Origin: Chiua virens
Taxonomy: Eukaryota; Basidiomycota; Agaricomycetes; Boletales; Boletaceae
Direction: 5' to 3'
Assembly (NCBI GenBank): GCA_019787685.1
Contig: JAHNUO010000006.1
Location: forward strand, 868,001-932,000
DNA: 64,000 bases
Both the position numbers and the translations under genes were made by a program. How positions within the stretch are numbered: position 1 is the first letter of the stretch; every line of letters begins with the position of its first letter. Shown piece after piece: positions 1 through 10,629 of this stretch. The notes below the pieces were generated by a model. That model ran no database searches. It was not told the DNA's origin and saw only the letters and a list, made by a program, of their open reading frames with translations.

Positions 1-245
1 ACTTTGAAGTAACCCCCCTGCTGGTCCTTGTCGAATTCGGTGACGGTCAAACACGCCCCATTGACTGCTATCGAATCACCAATATGACAGTCGCCCAGAA
101 TGGGTGCCGAGTCGGATAGTGTCAGACTACACCCCCCTGGGTCCCGTTGGACGGAAGAGATGGTACCAAGACGTTCGATCTAGACGATATTGAGCGCGAC
201 GGAAGATTCAAGTAAGACGTGCATGCTTGCCAAACCGGTGAACAT
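1..245 (-). CDS. RIB5: Riboflavin synthase alpha chain, 5' end (runs off the window)
   Basis: Makes riboflavin by dismutation of two 6,7-dimethyl-8-ribityllumazine molecules, the last step of riboflavin synthesis. The protein opens MFTGL, and the second exon reads on with IERLGTISSV, a cysteine-containing CSLTLSD stretch, GDSIAVNGACLTVTEF and GGYFKV, which is the N-terminal lumazine-binding barrel of the family. Exon 1 is 231-245 and exon 2 starts at 179 and leaves the window at position 1. The 51-nt intron (180-230) has a GC donor (TTG|GCAAGC) and an ordinary TAG acceptor; no GT donor gives the conserved MFTGL-IE junction. Only about 64 residues are visible, so the second barrel is not seen. 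Another riboflavin gene, RIB7, lies at 59309-60322 on the same strand. Confidence 0.93.
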
Positions 246-623
246 GCCAGGGAGACGAGATTTTGTCGGCGGTTGAAATTTCTCACTTCATCTCAAACGT
301 CCAAATACTTACATACTCATGTCTGACAAGACGCAAGGATCTGCTCGTAGCAGGTCATTATGGGAGTCATACAAAGGTAAGGTAGACTGTATACAAAGAA
401 TCGCATCGTGCTGATGACATGGTTAGTGCTTCCGGCAAGGACCAGGTTGTATGTGTCTATGGCAGTGTGCACCATCGGCGCAGTAGGAATATTCATCTCT
501 GACCACTTGGAAGAAAGATATCCCGCGCAACGTCCCGCCCAGGCATAAATTCAGGACGTTTGTTGGTGACGGTAGGGTGTACGCTACGTAGTTCGGCCTG
601 CCGAGTGCAGCGAGAGCGAGGTA
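246..623. other. Intergenic stretch without a recognised gene
   Basis: This 378-bp stretch lies between the start of riboflavin synthase and the end of the membrane-protein gene, both on the minus strand. It should hold the riboflavin synthase promoter. I see no RNA gene, repeat or convincing exon here. Confidence 0.5.
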
Positions 624-1280
624 TTAGGCTGGGGGTGAATGGTCGCTCCTTCGAGAAGGCTGTCGATGAAGTGTGTTCCGGTGCTGAGGTTCGGTATCCC
701 AAGGCAATTCTCGCGTTCGTACTGTGTGGGGAGATGGTGCTTCGCGATCGGAGGGGGAGAGGGGCCTTGTGTCCCAGGACTGCTTTTCACAATCCGGCAT
801 TAACTCTTCCGCGATGAGAGGGTGGGATATACAGCAGACGACATCCTTGAGAAGTCTCCAAAGACGGTCGAAGAACACGGCGCAGGTGATAGTTGTGGCG
901 ATAAAGAGGACTGCGATGATAGCGATGCCGATTATCTGCCATGTTCTGCTCGAATGATCGGTGGTAGCTTGATTTTGCGTGGACGCTGGCGGGATGGAAG
1001 GTGTTGGGGCCAGGGAGGTCTTGGCGGTGGTGGTGGGTAAGATCAAGTCAGACTGGAAGGAGGGAGTCCACAGCTCGGACGAGGCATGGGCCGTCGACAG
1101 AGTGGGTATCGTGGAGGGGCTCGGGGACGACCTGGTAAGAGTCTTGATGGAGATATGGGAGGTGTCGATGGGATGGAATGTTGACGAGGAGTCGCTAGGG
1201 AACAGACCGATGAAGTCTCTCTTGAACTCGCTCTGGATGGCGGTGACGGGGATGGCGAGCACTAGACCAACCCAAAACAT
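624..1280 (-). CDS. Single-pass membrane protein with Ser/Thr/Pro-rich ectodomain
   Basis: An uninterrupted 218-residue ORF. It starts with a signal-peptide-like segment (MFWVGLVLAIPVTAI). A Ser/Thr/Pro-rich stretch of about 95 residues follows and is likely O-glycosylated. Then comes one membrane segment of about 22 residues (WQIIGIAIIAVLFIATTITC) and a basic, proline-rich cytoplasmic tail of about 75 residues. This layout resembles fungal Mid2/Wsc-like or Skg6-like surface proteins, but I see no cysteine-rich WSC domain, so the function is unknown. The start at 1280 is chosen because it puts the signal peptide first. An ORF in another frame (493-702) overlaps the tail, so a 3' intron that changes the C-terminus cannot be excluded. 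Confidence 0.6.
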   Translation of the reverse strand: MFWVGLVLAIPVTAIQSEFKRDFIGLFPSDSSSTFHPIDTSHISIKTLTRSSPSPSTIPTLSTAHASSELWTPSFQSDLILPTTTAKTSLAPTPSIPPASTQNQATTDHSSRTWQIIGIAIIAVLFIATTITCAVFFDRLWRLLKDVVCCISHPLIAEELMPDCEKQSWDTRPLSPSDREAPSPHTVRTRELPWDTEPQHRNTLHRQPSRRSDHSPPA

Positions 1281-1611
1281 GTCCGAGATACAGAGAGGGA
1301 TTCAAGGTTGGATATCATCACGTGACTATCAGAATGACAATGATCAGCAACAAAAAAAAATTCAACGAAAAGCTGGTTGAGATATCAGAAAAACCCAAGG
1401 AGTGATCTCACGGAGAGTCGTATAATAGGGAACAAATACAAGTTCATCCCGGGACGGTGTGTAGCCATTGATACTGACCTTGTAGGTGTGTATTGGTAAG
1501 AGGCAAGAAAAGATGACCAAATATGGCATGCGGTGGAGGGTAACCCTGGCGTCATAACGCACAGCACCTCGCCGTCACCATCGCCATCGTCAACGCTCGA
1601 ATCCATCTCAA
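1281..1611. promoter_or_regulatory. Divergent intergenic promoter region
   Basis: This 331-bp gap separates two divergent genes, the membrane protein (minus, start 1280) and the RING ligase (plus, start 1612), and must contain both promoters. It includes an A-rich run near 1351-1360. I recognise no clear TATA element. Confidence 0.4.
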
Positions 1612-3267
1612 ATGTCATCTAGAGAACCATTCTGGTATTGTCACGAAGTATGTATTTCTCATCGCAAACAATATCCGTCTCACATCTACTTGAAAGTGTC
1701 ATGCCGAAATGAGGCCGCTCATGGTATCTTCTCTTCGTCTCGTCTCATCGCATTCATGCATTTCATTCTCATAGACCCCTGATCCCATCTGCGCTTCTTG
1801 TCGCAGCACCTTCGTAGAAAGGGTGCCCTACTTTGCTCATCCTACCTGTCCTTTCATTTCTCACTTGTTGGCAGCTCGAGAATCCAGCTGACGACCCTCG
1901 GGATCTTCAAAATCGCGCACCCGACATATTTGACAGCCCATCCACATTCCCGACGTATTTGAAGGCCTTTTTCGTTCTGGTTTCGTCTTTCTTTGTCTCG
2001 GTCAACAACCATGCTAACCCCGTCACAGGTTCTTGGAGGAGTAACGATTCGTCCCCCACTCGTCCTCGTACCCCGCCTTTATCACGGACACACGATAACT
2101 CTGTGTGTATCCAAGAATACCCCACACTTTTTCCATTCTTACAGGATCATACAGTCAACTTCTGGCCTCCGCTTTGAATTCCATAGTGGCCCGGGCGGAG
2201 GGAGTTCTAGAACCTTCATCATTGGAAATTCCAATTCTCTCGGGCGCTCACCTCCCCATCCGGATCGTCCGATTCCTACCATGTTTGAGTATGCCTTCTC
2301 TCGAAGACCCAGTTGGGATAATTTGACCACATCTTTAGATTTCTACGTCGGGAAGCAGACAACAACAACAACAACATGCGCCCTCCTGGCGACATCACCG
2401 GTCCATTAATGGCTCAATACCTCCTAACCCTCTTTGGTCGCGAGCCTAATGGCCGTGGCGATCCCTTTGCTGAGCTCTTAGGCATGCCACCATCAGCCCA
2501 ATGGGGCGATTATGTATTCAATCAGGAAGGCTGGTCTCTTGTTATTTGTCCATATTCCTTATCTAACTACCTCGAAGCACTGGACCAAATATTGGCCCAT
2601 CTCGCTGAAACTTCAACGGCCGGAAGACCGGTAGCCGCAACCGATGAAATTGTCAGCAATTTAGCAAGAGAGGTGCTTACGGAAGGCTGTCCGTGTCCGC
2701 ACATATCTTGTCATTCTCCTGCTAATTTTCAGCGTAGCCCCCTTATTGGAAAGAGATTGCGCAGTTTGTAAAGAATCATTCAAATTGGATGTAGAAGACC
2801 CGGACGAACTAGTCGTAGTCACACTTCCCTGCAAGCACCCATTCCACGAAGGCTGTATCCTTCCCTGGCTGAAATCGAGCGGGACATGTCCAGTTTGCAG
2901 GTCTGCGTCGAATGTTTCTTCTATTTGGGTAATCGGTTTTAACGCTGTGTTCAGATACGCTCTAGTCCCTCAGCCACAACAATATTCTCCTCCAGGGCCT
3001 TCTGGCAGTGGAGGGAACCCGAACCCTGGTCGCTCGAATTCGTCAACTTCGACGCGCCCGCGGTCACCTGGGAATTCTGATAGAGGTGGTAACGGCATCT
3101 TCCGTGCTCTCTTCGGGGGTGGTGCTGGTTCTTCTAGCGGAAACGACCCCACTTATTCATCGAGCTCTCAACATAACCTGGGAAGAGCCAACCGCGGGAT
3201 TCCTGTGGACCCGATCCCTCACAGCACACCGCATTTTCCAGGGCGATGGATTGAAGACATAGATTGA
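1612..3267 (+). CDS. RNF126/RNF115-like RING-H2 E3 ubiquitin ligase
   Basis: A ubiquitin ligase that recruits E2 enzymes through its RING. I infer ten exons: 1612-1647, 1697-1723, 1775-1822, 1875-1954, 2039-2102, 2155-2288, 2339-2529, 2578-2692, 2733-2900 and 2955-3267, giving 391 codons in one frame. The N-terminus has the family's zinc ribbon (FWYCHECHAEMRPLM, then PDPICASC). The middle has the motifs ENPADDPRD and EFLRRE. A RING-H2 follows: CAVC, then CKHPFHEGC, then CPVC. The C-terminal tail is rich in Gly, Ser and Pro. The exon junctions restore family motifs, for example CPVCRYALVPQP. Intron 2530-2577 has a GC donor and is in frame, so a retained form would add 16 residues. Confidence 0.87.
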
Positions 3268-3666
3268 AGGAATCTCACCCTCTTGTCTAATGTTTGATAT
3301 CTTTAGATCGCGTTGCTCATGCTTCACCATCTGGTTTCCCACACTACCCTCCCAACCATTGTATATGTTGGTAACATTTAGATCCGTGTATCCATCCCTG
3401 CACCTGTATTTTCACGCTGTCACCAAGAGGGTCACACAGCGCTACACCCCGTGGTCTCGGCCAACTCCCGGAGAGAATAATTCTTTCCCAACTCATGTTT
3501 TTCTTGTTTATTGTATCCCACCTGTTTTGGCTTCACGACGTGTTCACGAAGTATTGTCTTTTCAAGAATTTTATTTTACATCCTTGGTATGCAATTTTGA
3601 ACGAAAACCCGAAAAAAAACAAGTGTACCAACAGCGTGAAAACCAAAGCGATAATATACATTTAAC
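3268..3666. other. Convergent 3' intergenic region
   Basis: This 399-bp gap lies between the convergent RING ligase and aspartic protease genes and should hold both 3' ends. It is AT-rich at about 3550-3665. No ORF or RNA gene stands out. Confidence 0.5.
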
Positions 3667-5270
3667 TTAGTTGGTGGTGGCGTCAGTGTAGGATGTCGTC
3701 GCGAAACCGACCTGGCTGTTGGTGGTGTCGAAGACACTGTAGAAGCGCTCGATGAAGGACTGGCCGTTGATAAAGTCAAGACCCTCCCCAGATGGTGTGC
3801 CAAGGCTGTTGACGATCCCATAGATCGAGCCCGACGTGCCGCCGATGTAGGTGTTGAGGGATCGTGGCCAGATCTGGCCGTTGGGCGTCAACGCGTAGGC
3901 GACCTTGAGGGGACAATCAGCAAATGAGCATCCGGTTGAGGGTGCGACTTACAGAGCCAATGTTGAAGTCCAAGTTCTTCAAGCTGTCATATTGAGTGGT
4001 AGTGAACTTCAACAAGCCGGTGGTGTCGTCGTACGTGGCACCGGTGGCCCTCACGTAGGCATTGTAGCCGTCTGTCACGACAGCTCAGTATCGTGTCGGC
4101 CCGGCATGGTGGTATGTACTCACTGGTGGAAAGGAGGATCAAAGTGGTACCAGTGTCGACGATACCAGCAGTCTCAGACAAGATGGTCGTGGTACCGTAG
4201 GTGACGCTCTCGTTGATACCCCAGTAGTACGAGGCAGGCGCGGTGGTGGTCAAAGGACTGCGACGATTCGGTCAGATGCGACTCCACTTTGAAACTGGAA
4301 CGGAAACTCACGTGTAGGTCAAGGCACCAGTGTACTTGGTGGCGTCGACGCCACCAAAGGTGAGTTCACCGTTCTCGTCATCGGTTGAGGTGGTGGGTGC
4401 GAAGAAGACACCGACAACTTCCTCGGCGATGGTACCTTGCGCGTAAAGGTTTTGAGTGACGGTAGGGATCTCCGTGTAGGGCTCGTTGGTCAGGGTGCCC
4501 TCGGTCAGGTCCTCAGGGCCAATACTGGACTCATAATCGGTGATTGTACTCAAAACGAGACGGCTCCACTTACCCGACAATGCCGTCGACGCCGGAGAAA
4601 CCGGTGGAGGTGCTTGCAACACCAATGGACTGCTGGGTAATGGTGAGACCATTACCGAGAGTGACGGTGTCGAGCCATTCCTCTCCTGCACAGCGGTAAT
4701 CAGTTCCTTGTTTCTACTTTGAAGAAAGGAAATCGACTGACCAGAGAAGGAGCCGGAGCCATATGTGACGGCCTATCGGAGAATGTGAACTTCACTTTCA
4801 CGATCCAAGAAGTTGTGTTAAGCTTACAACAGCCTCACCAGTATTCACACTGGTGCTTGTCTGGTAGTATGGTGTGTCAGCACCGACCCAGGTATTGGAA
4901 GAGCCAGTGTCAACAATCAAGTAGTCTGCGCGGATGAGCATAAGTGCCATGAAACTCGATGCGCAGAGAACGACCCACAAGTGGTGGCGGGGCTACCGAC
5001 ACCGACTGCAGCAATGTATGAGACAGCCTCGTTGGTGACGGGGATGCTGGCAGTGCGGCGGTCCAGCTTGCCACTTTGGATGGCAGCGCCGCGCTCTTTT
5101 ATTGCGGTAGCACGAGCCTGGTCATGCTGAACGAGGTTGATGGCACCACCGCTAGTGTTGACGCGCTTGGCGAATGGCAGGGTAACTTGAGGGGAGCGGA
5201 CCTCCACTGGTGTCGCCGCGATAGAGAGGGCGAGAAGTAAGGTGGTGAGCAAAGAAGCGGCACGAAACAT
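3667..5270 (-). CDS. Secreted pepsin-like aspartic protease (family A1, polyporopepsin-like)
   Basis: An acid endopeptidase, likely secreted. It starts with a signal peptide (MFRAASLLTTLLLALSIAA) and a propeptide. The first catalytic motif is DTGSSNTW, followed by a flap segment TYGSGSFSG, and the second catalytic motif is DTGTTLILL, so both catalytic aspartates are present. The C-terminal lobe ends with FERFYSVFDTTNSQVGFAT-type sequence. The start (5270) is the only Met directly before the signal peptide. The gene has at least six exons; the first intron is 4926-4978 and the junction restores YYLIVDTGSS. Length is about 400 residues, normal for the family. I see no sign of inactivation. Such proteases are common in wood- and litter-decaying basidiomycetes. 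Confidence 0.9.
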
Positions 5271-6111
5271 GGTCAAGGAGATCAAGATCCACACTGGAGA
5301 AGCAGGGCATGCTAACTCAAGCTCTTTATACTTCTCCACAGAGACGGAGTAAGGATCTTTGATGAGCCACCCACATGGTGACCGCCGCACGCTGGAGAAA
5401 CCGTTGGAAGACTGTCATGTGGAGCTTGATATTTTCGGCGAGGTCCTGCGCAAAAAAGAGTCGATCCCATCGGCCCAGACTACACCATGGGCTTGATTGT
5501 GTGTCGCTTCATAGAGTTCTTCTCAGCTCTCCTGGAAAATCCGGCACGTTTGCTCTCGTAGCACCTGTCCGCGGGTTACTACCTCAATGCTAGTCGTAGG
5601 TTGCCTCACTACGCCCCTGAAAGCAAGGTGAGGTTCCGAACTCAAACACATGGAAAATACTTCGGGTGAGATTTCCGCGTCATTTCTAGAGATAGCAAGA
5701 ATACATGCCTGACAGGGAACTTTGTAAATTTTGCGATAAGCAACTGTGGGAACTGTTACGACATTGAATATTTGAATGCCATGGAAGCGTTCACAGAACC
5801 ATACGGTGTCCGCTGGCAATCCTCAGATGACCCGAAAACGGATGTCCAACGTTGCAACGCTCATGAAGCTATCGCCGCGGGGTCAGCTTGCTACTCTAGT
5901 GAATACGTCAGCACTCACCGGCACCTTCCACACAAATCCCACCTATCTAGTCTTCCGAGTCGGCGCTGTTTCAATGAATGAAGGAAAAGCTTGTGTCAAA
6001 TAGCCTATGTTCCGACTTCGAATGCTGTACTATATTAATGTAGCGTTGTTACATCTGGACAGCATCCGATTAGGGCGTATCGATGCTTACAGTCCCGGCA
6101 TTTCGCCGAAG
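5271..6111. other. Intergenic region upstream of the transposon
   Basis: These 841 bp lie between the protease promoter and the TA target site of the large transposon. ORFs here (for example 5523-5819 minus, 5772-5981 plus) overlap each other and show no recognisable domain. I see no gene, repeat or RNA. Confidence 0.5.
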
Positions 6112-6113
6112 TA

Positions 6114-6235
6114 TTACTGTTGTTTTCACGTGAGGTGGCAGTGTGGGAAATCTCTCGGAAAAATCACCTCCATCATCGGCCCCCTCATAGCGCCTCAACA
6201 CGCCATCGGAATTGGGCGAAAAAGATACCATTCGA
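6114..6235 (+). repeat. Left terminal inverted repeat of the transposon
   Basis: 122 bp that match the reverse complement of 14043-14164 at about 113 positions. The differences are mostly transitions, plus a short cluster near the middle. The outer end is TTACTGTTG directly after the target TA. Confidence 0.9.
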
Positions 6236-6386
6236 CTCGTGGAGATCCAAGGATTGTATTCCAGTACGACCGCAGGCAAAATTCACACTTTTTAAAATAA
6301 TCGAAATTTCCCAGCTTCGGGATTTATCCTTCTGGTGAATTTTCATTCCCCAATGCACACCGACCGTCTGATATAGTTGCATAGTC

Positions 6387-7624
6387 ATGCCGAAAGGAGA
6401 CAAGATCAGCCCTGACACACAATGGGCTGTTATTCGATTGAGCAGGCTCATCAAGACAGATGAAATTGCTATGTGTCTCTCCCTTTTGACCCGTTCTGTC
6501 CATCGCATCAAATCACATTTTGAAACACACGGGACCATCATGGGACATCAAGAGAACACGGTTGATGAGGAACGCAAGAATAAAATGCACCTTCGTGATG
6601 TTGATGTCGAGGTGAGTCTTACTTTCTTTATTGTATGAGTATGTTGTCATACAGACATCCGACGTGACTGCCTGTACCACTTGGGACTTACATATAATGT
6701 TTAGTTTCTGCTGGGAACCATTCAAAAGACTCCGGACTTGTACCTTGATGAACTTCAAGAAATGCTTGTTATTTCTTGTGGTGTTGATGTCTTGTGATCA
6801 ACTGTATGGCGCACGCTCCGCAGAGCAGAATTCACAATGAAAAAGGTAGGTTTTAGTATTGATCAGTGTCGTGTTCACAAACCTGCTCCTTCAGGTCACG
6901 CGTGTTGCGGCAGAGCGCTCTGCTCAGAAGCGACTTGAATACATTGCTTGCATTGGAAGGTATGAGGCAGACCAGCTTGTTTTTGTTGATGAAAGTTCCG
7001 TGGATCGCCGTACTACATACCGTGGTCGAGCGTGGTCTATCCGAGGAAGCAAAGCCCAATGCAAGGCATTTTTCATTCGTGGACGTCGGTATGATTTTTA
7101 TACAGCATTTGATTTGAGTTATACAAACTGGCTGACTGTAAAACAGCTTTTCTGTTCTTCCAGCACTCACGCTACATGATGGAATCATACACTGCAACAT
7201 TGTCGAGGGGTCCTTCACCACGGACACGTTCTCAGATTTCATAGATGGCTTACTTGACAAGATGTGGCCTTATCCAGAAACAAATTCGGTCATTGTTATG
7301 GACAATTGTAGGATTCACAAGCACCCAGAAATTCAGAATCGAATTGAGGCGAGGCAAGTTTTCTTATTTCTCTCCAATCCCTAAACTCATTTTACTTCCA
7401 GGGGTATGCGGTGCGAGTTCCTTCCACCTTACTCCCCTGACCTCAACCCGATTGAGCTGGCGTTTTCGGCAATGAAGTGCAACCTGCGCAGAAATGGGGA
7501 ATATGCTCGATTGGCGATGACACAGTTGTTGGATGAGGACATTTACATGACTCTAACACGTGCTTTGTACATTATCTCCCCTGAAGACTCTATGGGCTGG
7601 TATCATCACTGTGGTTATGTGTAG
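6387..7624 (+). pseudogene. Tc1/mariner-like DDE transposase with an in-frame stop
   Basis: Cuts and rejoins the transposon ends in the nucleus. Five exons (6387-6611, 6705-6846, 6896-7088, 7147-7353, 7402-7624) give one frame of 330 codons. The N-terminal part is helix-turn-helix-like. The catalytic core shows FVDESSVDRRTTYRG (first Asp), VIVMDNCRIHK (second Asp) and LPPYSPDLNPIE, where the last Glu is the third acidic residue, as in the DDE_3/IS630 group. The only lesion seen is TGA at 6795-6797 in exon 2, which could come from CGA by one C-to-T change. The fourth intron (7354-7401) has a consensus GC donor, AG|GCAAGT. The copy may be recently inactivated, or the codon may fall in an alternative splice I did not find. 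Confidence 0.85.
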
Positions 7625-7784
7625 ACAGTGTAGTAGTAGGTGACTCCAAGTCCATTGTATGCGACGGGTCGGGTTTTCTGACCATTTTCATCTTGTACTT
7701 CACATATCACATCGCATAAGTAGTACTAGTTTGTCTCCAGTTCCTCATTGTCACCATGTTTCTGCACATTGAACTTCAATATTC

Positions 7785-9650
7785 ATGTCGAGAAAGCGCA
7801 AGAAGGCTGACGTTGTGGCCCCCACTGCAACCCATGACGCTGGGGTCACTGCAGAAACAGTTCCTCAGCAGAGCATCGAAGGTATGCTTTTTTTTTCACT
7901 CATTTCGCTATGTTACAAGCAAAACATAGGCCCAGTGGTGAAAACTGGAGCGTGTGCAAAGTGTCATTCATCAAAGGTCAAGTGTAGTTTTGCTTCCGGG
8001 GCCAGTGCATGCCAAAGATGCACAGATCGTGGTTTACTCTGTGTCGCTCAAGAAATCCATGCATGTCCTACTCGTAGTACCAGTGCTGCACCTGAGCTCC
8101 CTCGATCTGCTGATCAGCCGGATGTCACTCAACATCAGTTGCGCTCTAGGAAACAGGCTCGTCAGCCTAAGGCTGCACAAGTCATCACACAGCCCTTGCC
8201 TCCAAGTCCATCTCTGGATTCTCCCAAGCCAGCTACCAAACGACAGCGCTACTATTCACAACCCCCCGATGACAATGTAGATGCTTCCTCAGGTGGCCTG
8301 TCGAGTATCCCGCCGGATGAGCCACCATCCCCATCACTGTCCTATGATCCGATGTTCAATTCTTTGAACCTCAACTTGAACCCAATCCTCGAGGCTGATG
8401 AAGAAATGGGTTTTACCATTCCCGATGACTCGGACCTCAGATCAGAGGCAGGCGAACTTTTGAGTGCCCTCCAACTCTCGGCAGCAGTGGCCGACGATGA
8501 CTCAGAGGTGGACCTGAATGCGAGCGACTCAGAAGACTTTGGCCGTCGGATCGATGCAGTCGGTAACAGTGACGCAGATGATATGTTGAGCTCTGAGTCT
8601 GAGTCTGCCCATGATGCACTGGAACTCAAGCTTCAGCGCACGCTAGCATGCACTAAGCCTGCACCCAAGACCAACCACGACACCACACAGCCCAAGGGAA
8701 AGGGCAAAGCTACTGCCTCTGTGCCTCTTTCGACAAGCCATGGTCGTACCACTACCACTGGCACTTATGATCCGAAAACATGTTGTGCGTGCTAGTTTAT
8801 CAGCACATACTCGCAACACTGACTTGTTTTAGCCTTTGAAATCCGATGTGCTATCCGCCATTCTGATGGATCACCAAACTCTCCTTTTGTCCTCAAGAAT
8901 GACTCCTCTCTCAAAGATATTCGTGAAATTATCGCAGAGAAACTCAACCGTTTTCCTACACAAATCTGGCTCCAGTATTGGCTCAGCACCGAGAAGCGCC
9001 ATGAGGGACTGACATCCCTTCAATCAGACAAGGAGCTCAAGCTATTCATGGAGTCGATGAGAGATCATTTCGTTCCGAGATGCCTTCAGAATGGGAAGCC
9101 GTCGGCACGCCAACTCAAGAAGATCACAGTGTATTTCGAAGACGCTGCATCTGAGTCATTGAACGAGCCACCTAAAGTTGGAAATGGCAAAAAGGGAGCA
9201 GTACGTTACACCCAACACTCATATCTGTACTATATTTGATTGTCGTATGGCAGGTTGGTATGGCTCGTACAGGAGCTTCGAAGCAAGGATCAGGCAAACA
9301 GACTCAGAAGCCAACTAGTGGCGGCAATCAACTGGAGGGCCCAGCTGAGGAGAAAGAGATCATTGCCGAACTTGAAGCACGATGGAGGTGCAACTACCAC
9401 TCTCAAGGGAAGGATGATGCCTACTGTTACCCTGCGCCTACTGGCAGGCCAGGTCATTGCTATGTGATCACATACAGTAATTTGTCGATTTGGGCATATG
9501 AGATTGTAAGTCCGATTTTCGTGTCTCACCTACTGTTGATGTTTTACTGAGTGACGACTCGGATAGATTGGTAAAAGAGCTACAGTTGATGCAAAACCTG
9601 ATGTGGTTACCCTTCGAAACATGAGGACTCAGACCCGTCACGGTGGGTGA
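7785..9650 (+). CDS. Transposon accessory protein with Zn2Cys6-like motif
   Basis: Lies 160 bp downstream of the transposase, inside the inverted repeats. Five exons (7785-7881, 7930-8784, 8833-9200, 9254-9505, 9567-9650) keep one frame of 552 codons. It starts with a basic MSRKRKK segment. Residues about 40-70 contain C-X2-C-X6-C-X8-C-X2-C-X6-C with KVKC, the spacing of a fungal Zn2Cys6 DNA-binding cluster. A long acidic, serine-rich region follows. Near residue 330 a folded domain begins (FEIRCAIRHSDG ... LQYWLSTEKR) that resembles a ubiquitin-like or PB1-like fold. It then has a basic linker and a WRCNYHS/YCYPAPTG segment. The role is unknown; DNA binding at the transposon ends is a guess from the motif and context. 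Confidence 0.65.
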
Positions 9651-10322
9651 TCAATGTCACAGCCTCTTGACTCAGAAATGCCACATCCTCAGGCTGGTGG
9701 GCCTCAAGTGGGATATGGCAGGTATGGCTATACCCCGCATCCTGCATGGTTTATGCCCCCTCAAGCATGGGGTATGCATGGCCATGCTGGTCACCCAAGT
9801 GGCCCAGGGTTGGCTGTGAACACACCGAACACTTTATTCCCACCTGGTACTAGTGCCGGCTCAGGAGAGTGTACGCCATCACCATCCGAGCCCTCGCCTG
9901 GTCCATCTCCCACTGCTCTACCATCTGCTCTTTCCAAAACGAGTTCTCAAGCTTCAGGCTCACCCCTCCTGTCTTTCGATGACATGGATGCCCCTGATAT
10001 TATTTCGTGGTTCAAGTCCCTTGTGTCATATCCCGTATATCTCATCGATCCAACTCCGAGATCTCCGGGCTTACTCTTTCATAACTCCGGTACGATCTCT
10101 CTCCGGACACAACTCCTGATCTCCGGACTTCACTTAGAACCTTCTCGATTTCCTCTTATCTCTTTTCGTACTAGTGTTACATTAGTAATAACCTGTGTCT
10201 CGCTTAACAGCACAGCTCCGGCCTCTGTACATACCCGGCTCCACTCCGGTTACATACTTTCCCGATTTCCGTCTTACTCAGTTTCTTACCAACCCCGTTA
10301 CTAATCTCCATTCTACTCCGAG

Positions 10323-10330
10323 TATATAAA
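10323..10330 (+). promoter_or_regulatory. LTR promoter TATA box
   Basis: TATATAAA lies 34 nt upstream of 10357, the proposed first base of the transcript. The spacing fits an RNA polymerase II promoter. The same element occurs in the 3' LTR at 13333-13340. Confidence 0.7.
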
Positions 10331-10356
10331 CTGTAGTACTCCGACTTTGTACCCTC

Positions 10357-10367
10357 AGTCTGAATAT
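10357..10367 (+). promoter_or_regulatory. Proposed transcript 5' end and self-primer
   Basis: AGTCTGAATAT is the exact reverse complement of ATATTCAGACT at 10595-10605, just after the LTR. In Tf1 of fission yeast the first 11 nt of the mRNA fold back and prime reverse transcription. The length (11 nt), the distance from the TATA box and the position next to the LTR end all fit that mechanism. Confidence 0.65.
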
Positions 10368-10594
10368 TAGTTTTACCTTCTATTCCCTCCGAACTCTATA
10401 AGACCTCGACGGTCTTATCTCTGCTCGACTTCACTTCGGTGTTAAGTCTCACCTCCGACCTCCGTTCTCCGTTCCCCGAAATAAAGGACAGACTCGTGAC
10501 AAGGGCGCACCACACACGGTGAAGCCAAGTCCCTCCGCAAGAATAACTCCGGAGTTCCGGAGTTAATACCCCGAGTAGACCCGGTCTTAACAGT

Positions 10595-10605
10595 ATATTC
10601 AGACT
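10595..10605 (+). other. Primer-binding site, self-priming type
   Basis: ATATTCAGACT begins 2 nt after the 5' LTR ends. It pairs perfectly over 11 nt with 10357-10367 in the same element. I see no match to a usual tRNA 3' end here. Confidence 0.65.
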
Positions 10606-10629
10606 TCCACTTGTCACTAGTCACTGAAC

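Larger units (their letters stand above)
10024..10592 (+). repeat. 5' LTR
   Basis: Starts TG and ends CA. From the TATA box and the priming site I place U3 at about 10024-10356 and R-U5 at 10357-10592. It is identical to 13034-13602 except for one C/T difference at 10219. It is dense in the pentamer CTCCG. Confidence 0.95.

Noticed and set aside
9643..9675. 33-nt intron that would fuse the two accessory ORFs
   Set aside because: It keeps the frame and has GT-AG ends, but other introns here are 40 nt or longer. I left it as an option and did not build it in.
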